Shown here: positions 15,834 to 25,338 of the stretch, in pieces
How positions within the stretch are numbered: position 1 is the first letter of the stretch
Layout: each line of letters begins with the position of its first letter
Origin: Roseburia lenta
Lineage (GTDB): Bacteria; Bacillota; Clostridia; Lachnospirales; Lachnospiraceae
Direction of reading: 5' to 3'
Length of the DNA: 64,000 nt
NCBI RefSeq assembly: GCF_014287435.1
Contig: NZ_JACOPG010000003.1
Span: 186,001-250,000 of the forward strand
Notes under the pieces: model-generated
Seen by the model: only the letters and a program-made list of their open reading frames with translations
Databases searched by the model: none
What the model was told of the DNA's origin: nothing
Position numbers and translations under genes: made by a program

Positions 15834-16721
15834 TTACGGAGCACTGGTCTCCTCGACGACCGGATCCGGCTTTGGCGGATAGGTGAAGCCTTCGCCCACA
15901 ACAGCACTGACACGGTTGACGACCATAAAAGCGGTTGGGTCCATTTGATGCACGATACGCTCAACGCGGCTCAACTGACGGCTGGAAATAACGGACATGA
16001 CAACTTCCACATCCTTGCCCAGATAGCCGGAGCGGCCTTTCATCATGGTGACACCGCGGTCAAGATCTTGTAAGATGAACTGACGGATCTCGTCGCTCTT
16101 GTCGGAAACGATCTGGACTTCCACACGGTTCTTTCCGATCAGACTGATCTTATCAATGAGAACGGAATATACGATAACCAGTACGACACCATATAAGACA
16201 TTGTCACCCGGGGTCTGCAAAGCCTGTAAGGCGAGGATGATGACATCGACGATATAGACGCCGACCGAGAGTGGAATGCGCAGGTATTTGTTCATCAAAA
16301 GAGAGGGGATATCCATACCACCGGAAGATGCTCCCGCACGCAGGACAAGACCGACACCGGCGCCGATCAGGATACCGCCCATGATGGTGCATAAGAAAAT
16401 ATCATTGGTAACTGCATGCCCGTGCAGCGCTTGTTCCATAATTGCCATTGCCAGCGGATAGCAGAAGGTGCTGAGGATCGTTGAGAGGGCAAAGCGTTTG
16501 CCCAGAAAAATGAGCCCTACAACCAGCATGACAGCGTTGATGATAAAGACATAGACGGAAGTCGGTATGCCGGTCTGCCGGCTCAAAAACAGTCCGATAC
16601 CGGAAGTGCCGCCGGTGATTAGACCGGAACCGGAAACAAACAAAACAAAGCCGGCTGCGTCTAAGATATTTCCTATCAGGATCATGAGTAATCGAAGCAA
16701 TTCTTTAGATTTCCTATTCAT
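15834..16721 (-). CDS. YitT family membrane protein
   Basis: A 295-residue integral membrane protein. The N-terminal DUF161-type part has about six membrane segments, beginning with GNILDAAGFVLFV and a GSGLITGGTSGIGLFLS loop; the C-terminal cytoplasmic DUF2179 domain has RGVTMMKGRSGYLGKD followed by VVMSVISSRQLSRVERIV. The family is widespread in Firmicutes and its substrate is unknown. The RBS AAAGGGACG precedes the start. It is monocistronic, with its own promoter, and faces secA. Confidence 0.9.
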   Translation of the reverse strand: MNRKSKELLRLLMILIGNILDAAGFVLFVSGSGLITGGTSGIGLFLSRQTGIPTSVYVFIINAVMLVVGLIFLGKRFALSTILSTFCYPLAMAIMEQALHGHAVTNDIFLCTIMGGILIGAGVGLVLRAGASSGGMDIPSLLMNKYLRIPLSVGVYIVDVIILALQALQTPGDNVLYGVVLVIVYSVLIDKISLIGKNRVEVQIVSDKSDEIRQFILQDLDRGVTMMKGRSGYLGKDVEVVMSVISSRQLSRVERIVHQMDPTAFMVVNRVSAVVGEGFTYPPKPDPVVEETSAP

Positions 16722-16779
16722 GTTACGTCCCTTTCTATACTATATGTGATAGAATGCTATGGTTTCCCACACGTTTGCT

Positions 16780-16809
16780 ATTATATGACAAATGGGTACA
16801 AAATAACAA
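16780..16809 (-). promoter_or_regulatory. Probable sigma-A promoter for the YitT gene
   Basis: Minus strand: TTGTTA (16809-16804), 18 bases, TATAAT (16785-16780). A perfect -10. Confidence 0.55.
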
Positions 16810-16909
16810 TAGTAGAACAAACATTCGATTTTTCCTGTACTTTTGCCAGTCTTGATGTTATATTATAGGAAGAATATGTGCAAACTAGATAGTCAGGAGT
16901 ATGAAGGAT

Positions 16910-18892
16910 ATGGATCATTTTGAACTGCATTCCCAATTTGAACCGACCGGAGATCAGCCGCAGGCGATCGCAGAACTGGTCGCGGGCTTTCGTGAGGGCA
17001 ACCAGTGTCAGACCCTGCTTGGTGTGACTGGCTCAGGAAAGACCTTCACCATGGCGAATGTCATACAGGAATTGAATAAACCGACACTGATCATTGCGCA
17101 TAATAAGACGCTGGCAACGCAGTTATATGGAGAGTTTAAAGAATTTTTTCCCAATAATGCGGTGGAATATTTTGTCTCCTATTATGATTACTATCAGCCG
17201 GAGGCATATGTTCCTTCGACCGATACCTATATTGCCAAGGATTCCTCCATCAATGATGAGATCGACAAGTTGCGTCTGTCGGCTACGGCAGCCCTGACAG
17301 AGCGGCGCGATGTCATTATCATATCTTCGGTATCCTGCATCTATGGTATTGGTAGCCCGGATGACTACCAGAATATGATGGTTTCCCTGCGGCCGGGGGA
17401 TGAGAAGGACCGGGATGAGGTGATCCGACAACTGGTAGATATGCAGTATATGCGCAACGACATGGATTTTACCCGTGGTACTTTTCGGGTGCGTGGTGAT
17501 GTGCTGGAGATCATTCCGGCGGATACCTCGGATTATGCCTATCGTGTGGAATTTTTCGGGGATGAGATCGATCGTATCACGGAACTGGATGCTCTTACGA
17601 TGGAAGTACGGTGTGAGATGAATCATGTCGCTATTTTTCCTGCCTCCCATTACGTCGTACCACAGGACAAGATCAACAAAGCCTGTGTCGAGATTGAGGA
17701 AGAGTTGGAGGAGCGCGTGCGCTTTTTCAAGGGAGAGGACAAATTGATCGAAGCGCAGCGTATCGCGGAGCGTACCAATTTTGATGTGGAAATGCTGCGT
17801 GAGACAGGCTTTTGTAGTGGCATTGAGAATTATTCCCGTCATCTGACCAATCAGAAGCCGGGAGAGCCGCCACAGTGCCTTTTGGACTATTTTAAGGATG
17901 ATTTTCTGATCATTGTGGATGAGTCCCATATCACCCTGCCACAGGTGCGCGGTATGTATGCCGGAGACCGGGCGCGGAAGACGACCCTGGTAGATTATGG
18001 CTTCCGTCTACCGTCGGCGCTGGACAACCGCCCTCTGAATTTTTCGGAGTTTGAGTCCAAGATCGACCAGATCTTATTTGTGTCGGCAACACCGGCAGAG
18101 TATGAGGAAGAACATGAGATGTTGCGTGCGGAGCAGGTTATCCGTCCGACCGGTCTTTTGGATCCGGAGGTAGAGGTGCGTCCGATCGAGGGACAGATCG
18201 ACGACCTGATCGGCGAGATCCGCAAGGAAACGGCACAGCGTAACAAGGTGCTCATTACTACGCTGACCAAGCGGATGGCGGAGGATCTGACCGATTATAT
18301 GGCAGAACTCGGTATCCGTGTCAAATATATGCATTCCGACATTGATACCATGGAGCGCGCGGAGATCATACGAGATCTGCGACTGGATGTCTTTGATGTT
18401 CTGGTTGGCATCAATCTGCTCCGTGAGGGACTGGATATCCCGGAGATCACGCTTGTGGCGATCCTAGATGCGGACAAGGAAGGCTTCTTACGTTCCGAAC
18501 GTTCTCTGATCCAGACCATCGGTCGTGCAGCGCGAAATGCATCCGGTCATGTTATCATGTATGCGGACAAGATCACAGACTCTATGCGGCTGGCATTGGA
18601 TGAGACCGCCAGACGTAGGCAGATCCAGCAGGCATACAATGAGGAGCATGGCATCACACCGCAGACCATCCAGAAATCGGTACGTGATCTGATCAGTATT
18701 TCCAAAGAAGTTGCCAAGGAAGAGATGCAGTTTGAGCGTGATGCGGAAGAGATGGATCGCGGGGAACTGGAAAAACATATCGGTCAGATCAAGAAGAAGA
18801 TGGAAAAGGCTGCGGCAGAACTTAACTTTGAGGCTGCGGCAGAATATCGTGACCGCCTGATCGAACTGAAAAATATGCTGCGGGATATGTAG
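16910..18892 (+). CDS. uvrB: Excinuclease ABC subunit B
   Basis: A 660-residue damage-verification helicase of nucleotide excision repair. It shows [11 protein letters not shown], the Walker [13 protein letters not shown], the beta-hairpin region [21 protein letters not shown], the helicase motifs [15 protein letters not shown] and QTIGRAARN, and a C-terminal UVR domain ([21 protein letters not shown]) that contacts UvrC. An ATG at 16901 is in frame but only one base from CAGGAG; the ATG at 16910 has proper spacing. It forms a pair with uvrA, 42 bases downstream. Confidence 0.97.
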   Translation: MDHFELHSQFEPTGDQPQAIAELVAGFREGNQCQTLLGVTGSGKTFTMANVIQELNKPTLIIAHNKTLATQLYGEFKEFFPNNAVEYFVSYYDYYQPEAYVPSTDTYIAKDSSINDEIDKLRLSATAALTERRDVIIISSVSCIYGIGSPDDYQNMMVSLRPGDEKDRDEVIRQLVDMQYMRNDMDFTRGTFRVRGDVLEIIPADTSDYAYRVEFFGDEIDRITELDALTMEVRCEMNHVAIFPASHYVVPQDKINKACVEIEEELEERVRFFKGEDKLIEAQRIAERTNFDVEMLRETGFCSGIENYSRHLTNQKPGEPPQCLLDYFKDDFLIIVDESHITLPQVRGMYAGDRARKTTLVDYGFRLPSALDNRPLNFSEFESKIDQILFVSATPAEYEEEHEMLRAEQVIRPTGLLDPEVEVRPIEGQIDDLIGEIRKETAQRNKVLITTLTKRMAEDLTDYMAELGIRVKYMHSDIDTMERAEIIRDLRLDVFDVLVGINLLREGLDIPEITLVAILDADKEGFLRSERSLIQTIGRAARNASGHVIMYADKITDSMRLALDETARRRQIQQAYNEEHGITPQTIQKSVRDLISISKEVAKEEMQFERDAEEMDRGELEKHIGQIKKKMEKAAAELNFEAAAEYRDRLIELKNMLRDM

Positions 18893-18934
18893 CAGATAAA
18901 TATTAAGATAGAGATAAGATAGAGGTTTAGAATC

Positions 18935-21781
18935 ATGAAGGACACAAGAAAATACATCAAGATCAGAGGAGCCAATGTGCATAATCTCAAAAATATCAGT
19001 CTGGATATTCCCAGAGATTCCTTTACGGTATTGACCGGGCTCAGCGGATCGGGAAAGTCATCTTTGGCTTTTGATACCATCTTTGCAGAAGGACAGAGAC
19101 GATATATGGAGTCTTTGTCTTCTTACTCCAGACAGTTTCTGGGACAGATGGAAAAGCCGGATGTGGAGAAGATCGAGGGATTGCCGCCGGCGATATCCAT
19201 CGACCAGAAATCGACCAACCACAACCCGCGTTCTACGGTAGGGACGGTGACGGAGATCTATGATTATTTCCGTCTGCTCTATGCGCGTATCGGTATTCCT
19301 CACTGCCCGAAGTGTGGACGGGAGATCCGCAAGCAGACCGTTGATCAGATGGTCGATCGTATCATGGCACTGCCGGAACGTACCAAGATTCAGTTATTGG
19401 CACCGGTTGTGCGCGGGCGAAAGGGAACCCATGAAAAACTCTTTACCAAGGCAAAAAAGAGTGGCTATGTGCGTGTGATCGTGGATGGCGATTTATATGA
19501 TCTGTCTGAGGATATCGTTCTGGAAAAGAATATCAAGCACAATATCCAGATCGTTGTCGACCGTCTGGTTGTCAAAGAGGGCATTGAGAAGCGTCTGACC
19601 GATTCGATCGAAAATATCCTGCACCTGACCTCGGGATTAGTCGAGGTGGATGTCATCGATGGTGAGAACTTCATGATGTCCGAAGGCTTTGCCTGCCCGG
19701 ATTGCGGTATCAGTGTAGATGAGGTGGAGCCGCGTAGTTTCTCTTTCAACAATCCTTTTGGAGCCTGCCCGGAATGCTTCGGACTTGGCTTTAAGATGGA
19801 GTTTGATGAGGATCTGATGATCCCGGACAAGCGCCTGAGTTTTAATGAGGGCTGTGTCACGGTCATGGGATGGCAGTCGGCATCCGACAAAAAGAGTTTC
19901 ACGCATGCGATCCTGGTTGCACTGGCAAAGGAATACGGATTTTCTTTGGATACGCCTTACAAGGACCTGCCGGAGGAGATACGCCATCAGTTCATCTATG
20001 GATTTGACCGTACTGTGCCGGTGCATTATAAGGGGCAGCGCGGTGAAGGCGTTTATGATATCTGTTTTGAGGGATTGATCGCCAATGTGAACCGCCGCTA
20101 TCGTGAGACGCATTCGGAGACCATGAAAAAGGAATATGAGGAATTCATGTATATCTGTAAGTGCCCGCTGTGTAAGGGACAACGTCTGAAAAAGTCCTCT
20201 CTGGCGGTCACTGTAGCAGATAAGAATATCTTTGAAATGACGGAACTGCCGATCCGCGACCTGCAGGTATTTTTGCAGGACATGCAGTTGAGTGATCAGC
20301 AGGAAAAGATCGGGCACCAGATCTTAAAGGAGATTCGGGGACGCGTTGGTTTTTTGGTGGACGTAGGTCTGGATTACCTGTCCTTGTCCAGAGCGACCGG
20401 GACACTTTCCGGAGGAGAGGCACAGCGTATCCGTCTGGCGACCCAGATCGGTTCCGGTCTGGTAGGTGTTGCCTATATTTTGGACGAACCGAGTATCGGT
20501 CTGCATCAAAAGGATAATGACAAACTTCTGGCATCTTTGAAAGGTCTGCGTGATTTGGGCAATACCCTGATCGTGGTCGAACATGACGAGGATACCATGC
20601 TGGCGGCAGACTGTCTGGTGGATATCGGACCGGGGGCAGGCAAGCATGGCGGCGAGGTCGTAGCGATCGGTACGCCGGAGGAAGTCATGGCAAATCCGAA
20701 TTCAATCACCGGGGCATATCTGAGCGGCAAAAAGACAATTCCGGTGCCAAAGGAGAGGCGGCAGCCGACAGGATATCTGACCATCCGTGGGGCAAAAGAG
20801 AACAACCTCAAGAATATTGATGTGCAGATACCGCTTGGCGTGATGACCTGTATTACCGGTGTGTCCGGTTCGGGAAAGAGTTCGCTGACCAATGAGATCC
20901 TATATAAGCGTCTGGCAAAAGAACTAAACCGTGCCCATAAGGTGCCGGGCAAGCATGATGATATCGAGGGGATCGACCAGTTGGATAAGATCATTGATAT
21001 TGACCAGTCGCCGATCGGGCGTACCCCACGATCCAATCCGGCAACTTATACCGGTGTGTTTGATATGATCCGTGATCTTTTTGCGGCGACAGCAGATGCC
21101 AAGGCACGCGGTTACAGCAAGGGACGTTTCAGTTTTAATGTCAAGGGCGGACGCTGTGAGGCATGTTCCGGAGACGGTATCATCAAGATTGAAATGCATT
21201 TCCTGCCGGATGTCTATGTGCCGTGCGAGGTATGCGGTGGCAAGCGCTACAATCGCGAAACCCTGGAGGTCAAGTACAAGGGCAAGTCTATCTATGATGT
21301 TTTGGATATGACGGTGGAAGAAGCCTTACATTTCTTTGAACATGTGCCATCTATCCATCGTAAGATCCAGACCCTTTATGATGTAGGTTTATCCTATGTA
21401 AAATTGGGACAGCCGTCTACGACACTTTCCGGCGGAGAGGCGCAGCGTATCAAACTGGCGACCGAACTCAGCCGCAGGAGTACAGGACGTACCATCTATG
21501 TATTAGATGAGCCGACCACGGGGCTCCATTTTGATGATGTAAATAAACTCGTTACCATTCTGCGGAAATTATCCGAGGGTGGCAATACGGTGGTCGTGAT
21601 CGAGCACAATCTGGATGTGATCAAGACGGCAGATTATATTATTGATATGGGACCGGATGGCGGAGACCGCGGAGGCAGGGTCGTAGCCTGCGGCACACCT
21701 GAGGAGGTGGCACAGCATCCGACTTCATATACAGGACAATATGTAAAACGTTATCTGGAAGCAGATAAGAAGCGCTTATAA
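18935..21781 (+). CDS. uvrA: Excinuclease ABC subunit A
   Basis: A 948-residue ABC-type ATPase that scans DNA for bulky lesions and loads UvrB. It has two nucleotide-binding domains with Walker A loops [12 protein letters not shown] and [12 protein letters not shown], signature motifs LSGGEAQRI in each half ([13 protein letters not shown] and [13 protein letters not shown]), and several CxxC zinc pairs ([29 protein letters not shown]). AGAGG lies 9 bases before the ATG. The length and motifs are complete. It is probably in an operon with uvrB; a hairpin terminator follows. Confidence 0.97.
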   Translation: MKDTRKYIKIRGANVHNLKNISLDIPRDSFTVLTGLSGSGKSSLAFDTIFAEGQRRYMESLSSYSRQFLGQMEKPDVEKIEGLPPAISIDQKSTNHNPRSTVGTVTEIYDYFRLLYARIGIPHCPKCGREIRKQTVDQMVDRIMALPERTKIQLLAPVVRGRKGTHEKLFTKAKKSGYVRVIVDGDLYDLSEDIVLEKNIKHNIQIVVDRLVVKEGIEKRLTDSIENILHLTSGLVEVDVIDGENFMMSEGFACPDCGISVDEVEPRSFSFNNPFGACPECFGLGFKMEFDEDLMIPDKRLSFNEGCVTVMGWQSASDKKSFTHAILVALAKEYGFSLDTPYKDLPEEIRHQFIYGFDRTVPVHYKGQRGEGVYDICFEGLIANVNRRYRETHSETMKKEYEEFMYICKCPLCKGQRLKKSSLAVTVADKNIFEMTELPIRDLQVFLQDMQLSDQQEKIGHQILKEIRGRVGFLVDVGLDYLSLSRATGTLSGGEAQRIRLATQIGSGLVGVAYILDEPSIGLHQKDNDKLLASLKGLRDLGNTLIVVEHDEDTMLAADCLVDIGPGAGKHGGEVVAIGTPEEVMANPNSITGAYLSGKKTIPVPKERRQPTGYLTIRGAKENNLKNIDVQIPLGVMTCITGVSGSGKSSLTNEILYKRLAKELNRAHKVPGKHDDIEGIDQLDKIIDIDQSPIGRTPRSNPATYTGVFDMIRDLFAATADAKARGYSKGRFSFNVKGGRCEACSGDGIIKIEMHFLPDVYVPCEVCGGKRYNRETLEVKYKGKSIYDVLDMTVEEALHFFEHVPSIHRKIQTLYDVGLSYVKLGQPSTTLSGGEAQRIKLATELSRRSTGRTIYVLDEPTTGLHFDDVNKLVTILRKLSEGGNTVVVIEHNLDVIKTADYIIDMGPDGGDRGGRVVACGTPEEVAQHPTSYTGQYVKRYLEADKKRL

Positions 21782-21792
21782 GGGCAAAACAA

Positions 21793-21825
21793 GGGCAATC
21801 CCTAAGAAATACTCCGGGATTGCCC
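21793..21825 (+). terminator. Hairpin terminator after uvrA
   Basis: GGGCAATCCC (21793-21802) pairs perfectly with GGGATTGCCC (21816-21825). The T tract after it is weak (ATGTTCTTTC). Confidence 0.6.
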
Positions 21826-21854
21826 ATGTTCTTTCTGCAAGATGCAATAAAAAA

Positions 21855-21915
21855 GGAACCGCAAAAGCGATTCCGTTATTTTTGGGGAGTGCTCCGGAAG
21901 CAAAGCCTCCGGAGC
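21855..21915. other. Two further hairpins in the uvrA-mreB gap
   Basis: This 378-base gap (21782-22159) has no gene. GGAACCGC/GCGATTCC (21855-21874) is flanked by A6 on the left and ATTTTT on the right; in minus-strand RNA the single mismatch becomes a G-U pair and a U run follows, so it looks like a leftward terminator. GCTCCGGA/TCCGGAGC (21891-21915) is a perfect 8-base stem. Beyond them lies an A/T-rich stretch with no support for a gene, then the mreB promoter. Confidence 0.5.
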
Positions 21916-22057
21916 TGAGTTATGAAAAATATATTAGCACTATTTGCTAGTACGATTATTATAATATCCAAGAAATGTGTCCATTATGTGAAAAAAGAAT
22001 AAAAAAATAAAAAATAAATATAAAGATTTGTTTAAGGTTATCTTCAGAAAAAATTCA

Positions 22058-22085
22058 TTGAAAAATGGTAACATTTGTATATAAT
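22058..22085 (+). promoter_or_regulatory. Sigma-A promoter for mreB/mbl
   Basis: TTGAAA (22058-22063), 16 bases, TATAAT (22080-22085). Two mismatches to consensus in the whole promoter. Confidence 0.6.
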
Positions 22086-22159
22086 TGAAATTAGAATGCA
22101 AAACTATCATTAGGTGGACTAGGTTCACGTTTCATATACAAACTGAAAGGAGAAACAGT

Positions 22160-23155
22160 ATGGTTTCAAGTGATATCGGAATTGATTTGGGTACAGCAAG
22201 CATCCTGGTTTACGTTAGAGGAAAAGGTGTCGTATTAAAGGAGCCGTCCGTGGTGGCTTTCGATAGAGATACCAACAAGATCAAGGCGATCGGTGAAGAA
22301 GCACGTCTGATGTTAGGTAGAACACCGGGCAATATCGTAGCCGTTCGACCACTGCGTCAGGGAGTTATTTCAGATTATACAGTAACAGAAAAAATGATCA
22401 AATACTTCATTCAGAAGGCAATGGGCAAGAAGAGTTATCGCAAGCCTCGTATCAGTGTCTGCATCCCGAGTGGTGCTACCGAGGTAGAAAAGAGAGCGGT
22501 AGAGGATGCAACCTATGCAGCAGGTGCCAGAGAGGTTTCCATCATTGAGGAGCCGATCGCAGCAGCAATCGGAGCCGGAATCGATATTTCCAGACCATGC
22601 GGAAATATGATCGTAGATATCGGTGGTGGTACGGCAGATATCGCTGTGATCTCTTTGGGTGGTTCTGTTGTCAGCACTTCCATCAAGATCGCAGGGGATG
22701 ACTTTGATGAAGCCATTGTCCGTTATATGCGTAAGAAACACAATCTTCTGATCGGTGAGCGTACCGCAGAAGACATCAAGATCAAGATCGGTACCTGTTA
22801 TCCACTCCCGACACCGGAGACCATGGATGTCAGAGGACGTAATCTGGTCACAGGTTTGCCAAAGACCATCGAGGTTTCTTCTGAGGAGACCGAGGAGGCA
22901 CTGCGTGAGCCAACCTTACAGATCGTAGAAGCCATCCACTCTGTACTGGAAAAGACGCCACCTGAGTTGGCGGCGGATGTTGCTGACCGTGGTATCGTTC
23001 TGACCGGTGGTGGAGCATTGCTTCGCGGCTTGGAGGAATTGATCGAAGAGCGTACCGGCATCAATACGATGACGGCAGAAGAGGCAATGACTTGTGTTGC
23101 TATCGGAACCGGTAAGTTCGTTGAGTTCCTTTCCGGCGATCGTTCTGAAGATTAA
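22160..23155 (+). CDS. mbl: MreB/Mbl rod-shape actin homologue
   Basis: A 331-residue bacterial actin that forms membrane-bound filaments guiding lateral wall synthesis. The phosphate loops are IGIDLGTASILVYV and VDIGGGTADIAVISLGG; the adenosine motif is LTGGGALLRGL. Only the ATG at 22160, preceded by AAAGGAGA, gives the family N-terminus; the frame is open 75 bases farther upstream. The gene order with two flagellar rod/hook genes directly after it matches mbl-flhO-flhP of Bacillus subtilis, so mbl is the better symbol, but sequence alone does not separate Mbl from MreB. It has its own sigma-A promoter. Confidence 0.9.
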   Translation: MVSSDIGIDLGTASILVYVRGKGVVLKEPSVVAFDRDTNKIKAIGEEARLMLGRTPGNIVAVRPLRQGVISDYTVTEKMIKYFIQKAMGKKSYRKPRISVCIPSGATEVEKRAVEDATYAAGAREVSIIEEPIAAAIGAGIDISRPCGNMIVDIGGGTADIAVISLGGSVVSTSIKIAGDDFDEAIVRYMRKKHNLLIGERTAEDIKIKIGTCYPLPTPETMDVRGRNLVTGLPKTIEVSSEETEEALREPTLQIVEAIHSVLEKTPPELAADVADRGIVLTGGGALLRGLEELIEERTGINTMTAEEAMTCVAIGTGKFVEFLSGDRSED

Positions 23156-23170
23156 ATTTCAGATCTTATA

Positions 23171-23198
23171 TAAAAAATACGACAGATCTATCCGATAT
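23171..23198 (+). promoter_or_regulatory. Sigma-28 (SigD/FliA-type) promoter for flagellar genes
   Basis: TAAA (23171-23174), 16 bases, TCCGATAT (23191-23198), against the SigD consensus TAAA-N15-GCCGATAT. It lies 45 bases upstream of the flagellar gene start, in the correct orientation, and the downstream genes are flagellar. Confidence 0.6.
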
Positions 23199-23242
23199 AT
23201 AGATAGAAGTCAATATCTAGTTTTGCTTGCGTAGGAGGAATT

Positions 23243-24043
23243 ATGGTAAAAGGGCTGTACACCGGATATACCGGCATGGTCAACGAACAGAAACGCTTGG
23301 ATGTGATTGCCAATAATCTGGCAAATTCCGCGACGACCGGGTACAAAAAAGAAGGTATGGTAAATCAGTCTTTTGATCATCAACTGGCGATCAAGATCAA
23401 GGATACATCGAATTATGATATGCCGCAGCGTATCGGTTCGATTAGTCTGGGCGTGAAAGTGGGAGAGACCTTTACAAACTGGGATCAGGGCAGTTTTCAG
23501 ATCACAGACAATATGTCTGATCTGGCCCTTTCCGGTGAGGGATTTTTTGCCATCGCTTTTACATCCAAGGACGGAGAGACTTCTATCAAATATACCAGGG
23601 ATGGTGCTTTTTCTGTAGATAATCAAGGATATCTGCGCACATCAGACGGAGATTATGTCCTGAATCGGATCGGAGCGCTGAATTCCGATGATGCACTTGC
23701 CAATTATGTACGGATTGACCCGGATCAGTCTTACGAGATTGATGAACAGGGATTTATCTATCAAAATGGTCAGGTTGTAGACCGTATCGGTGTGGTGCAG
23801 TTTGCAGATAATAATTTTGTTTCAAAATATGGCGAGAATCTATATGATCTGGTTCCGGGCGGACAGGTCATCGCCAGCGATGCTTCCGTTGAGCAAGGAT
23901 GCCTCGAAGCTTCCAATGTCAATGTGATAGATGAAATGGTCGACATGATCACGGTTGCCAGAGCCTATGAGGCTGGGCAAAAGGTGATTCAGACCGAGGA
24001 CTCTACACTGGACAAGGCAGTCAATAGCGTAGGACAGGTGTAA
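23243..24043 (+). CDS. flhO: Flagellar hook-basal body protein (FlhO/FlgF type)
   Basis: A 266-residue rod protein exported by the flagellar type III system. The N-terminal Flg_bb_rod motif (KRLDVIANNLANSATTGYKKEG) and the C-terminal flagellar basal-body domain (EASNVNVIDEMVDMITVARAYEAGQKVIQ) are both clear. There is no signal peptide, as expected for this export route. AGGAGG lies 6 bases before the start. The position after mbl and before the FlgG-type gene matches Bacillus flhO; FlgF is the alternative name. Confidence 0.88.
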   Translation: MVKGLYTGYTGMVNEQKRLDVIANNLANSATTGYKKEGMVNQSFDHQLAIKIKDTSNYDMPQRIGSISLGVKVGETFTNWDQGSFQITDNMSDLALSGEGFFAIAFTSKDGETSIKYTRDGAFSVDNQGYLRTSDGDYVLNRIGALNSDDALANYVRIDPDQSYEIDEQGFIYQNGQVVDRIGVVQFADNNFVSKYGENLYDLVPGGQVIASDASVEQGCLEASNVNVIDEMVDMITVARAYEAGQKVIQTEDSTLDKAVNSVGQV

Positions 24044-24095
24044 AATTCCTAAATTGACAATGCCGATGAGACTGCATGACAGTATTCAGTCATGC
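24041..24095 (+). promoter_or_regulatory. Second sigma-28-like element and a leader hairpin before flhP
   Basis: TAAA (24041-24044), 17 bases, GCCGATGA (24062-24069): close to the SigD pattern but with long spacing. Just after it, GCATGAC (24074-24080) and GTCATGC (24089-24095) form a perfect 7-base stem with an 8-base loop. Either may tune flhP expression; both are tentative. Confidence 0.3.
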
Positions 24096-24128
24096 TGACA
24101 GAGAATTTGGAAAGGAGATGCATTCATT

Positions 24129-24947
24129 ATGATGAGAGCATTATGGACAGGTGCGTCAGGGATGAAGGCGCAGCAGACGAACGTTGACACGATCGCCAAC
24201 AATCTCGCCAATGTCAATACCGTGGGATATAAGTCCCAATCTACGCAGTTCAAGTCACTTTTATACCAAACCCTTCGTACAGAGACGACAACAGCAAACG
24301 GAGAAAATAAACCTACGACAGCACAGGTGGGCTTGGGTGCAAGAGTGGCATCTACCAATACAGACTATACACAGGGAACCATGCAGGCGAATGCCAGCAA
24401 GACGGCATTGTGCATTTCCGGTTCCGGTTTTTTCGCAGTGCGCGGTGCAGACAATGGAACCTATTATACCAGAAGTGGTGATTTTACATGGGCACTGGAT
24501 AATATGGGCAATCGTGTTCTGGCTACATCTAAGGGACAGGAAGTCTTGGATTATCAGGGCAATCCGATCATGTTGCCGGATGGCGCTTCGGGCGATGCGT
24601 TTTCCTTTGGAACGGATGGTTCTGTGGCATATAAGGCAGCAGACGGCACCTATATACCGACCGGGCAGCAGGTGGCATTGTACCAGTTCAACAATCCAAA
24701 AGGATTGGAAAAGACCGGGGACAGCCTTTTTGAGGCAACCCAGGCTTCGGGTGTACCGCTGAGTGAGATTGCGACCGCCGGCGTGACCAGAAGTACGATC
24801 GCACAGGGCTATCTGGAAGCGTCCAATGTCAATGTGGCAGATGAGATGGTCAATCTGATCGTGGCACAGAGAGCCTATGAGATGAACTCCAAGGCGATCA
24901 CGACCTCCGATACCATGTTGGAACAGGCAAACAATCTCAAGCGATAG
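24129..24947 (+). CDS. flhP: Flagellar hook-basal body protein (FlhP/FlgG type)
   Basis: A 272-residue distal-rod-type protein. It begins MRALWTGASGMKAQQTNVDTIANNLANVNTVGYK, the standard rod motif, has a FlgG-like central domain, and ends with EASNVNVADEMVNLIVAQRAYEMNSKAI. It is paralogous to the preceding gene. GGAAAGGAG precedes the double ATG (24129 or 24132). It would assemble in the periplasm-equivalent space as part of the axial rod or hook junction. FlgG is the alternative name. Confidence 0.9.
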   Translation: MMRALWTGASGMKAQQTNVDTIANNLANVNTVGYKSQSTQFKSLLYQTLRTETTTANGENKPTTAQVGLGARVASTNTDYTQGTMQANASKTALCISGSGFFAVRGADNGTYYTRSGDFTWALDNMGNRVLATSKGQEVLDYQGNPIMLPDGASGDAFSFGTDGSVAYKAADGTYIPTGQQVALYQFNNPKGLEKTGDSLFEATQASGVPLSEIATAGVTRSTIAQGYLEASNVNVADEMVNLIVAQRAYEMNSKAITTSDTMLEQANNLKR

Positions 24948-24960
24948 GAGGAGGTAGGGT

Positions 24961-25320
24961 ATGAGTTTTTCAGTAGATGGTTTATCTTCTTATTACGATA
25001 CGGTTTCTTCAAATGCACAGTCGTCCAGCAGGTCGGACAAGGCAACCAGCGCACTTTCCGGGCTTTCTTCTGATTCCTCAGAGGAGGATCTGGTAAATGC
25101 CGTAGAGTCTTTTGAATCCTATATGTTAGAACAGGTCATCAAGCAGATGAAGGACAGTGTGACTTCAGATGATGATCAGGATTCGACCATGAGCCAGTAT
25201 ACCGATATGTATATGGATGCGACGATCCAGCAGCTTGCAGGCGAGATGGTATCAGAATATGGCGGTAGTCTGACAGACCAACTGGTCGATCAGATGAAGC
25301 GCAATTACGGAATAGAGTAG
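24961..25320 (+). CDS. FlgJ-type rod-binding protein (no muramidase domain)
   Basis: A 119-residue protein corresponding to the N-terminal rod-binding domain of FlgJ: after a Ser-rich start it has NAVESFESYMLEQVIKQMKDSV and MYMDATIQQLAGEMVSEYGG. In FlgJ this part caps or scaffolds rod assembly; the muramidase domain is absent here, as in many Firmicutes. GGAGGAGG stands directly before the start. It follows the FlgG-type gene by 13 bases and is surely co-transcribed with it. Confidence 0.8.
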   Translation: MSFSVDGLSSYYDTVSSNAQSSSRSDKATSALSGLSSDSSEEDLVNAVESFESYMLEQVIKQMKDSVTSDDDQDSTMSQYTDMYMDATIQQLAGEMVSEYGGSLTDQLVDQMKRNYGIE

Positions 25321-25338
25321 GATAGGACTACATAATCG

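Noticed and set aside
16859..16900. A sigma-A promoter for uvrB from TATATTAT before the gene
   Set aside because: No acceptable -35 lies at 16-18 bases; the gene surely has a promoter here, but I cannot place it.
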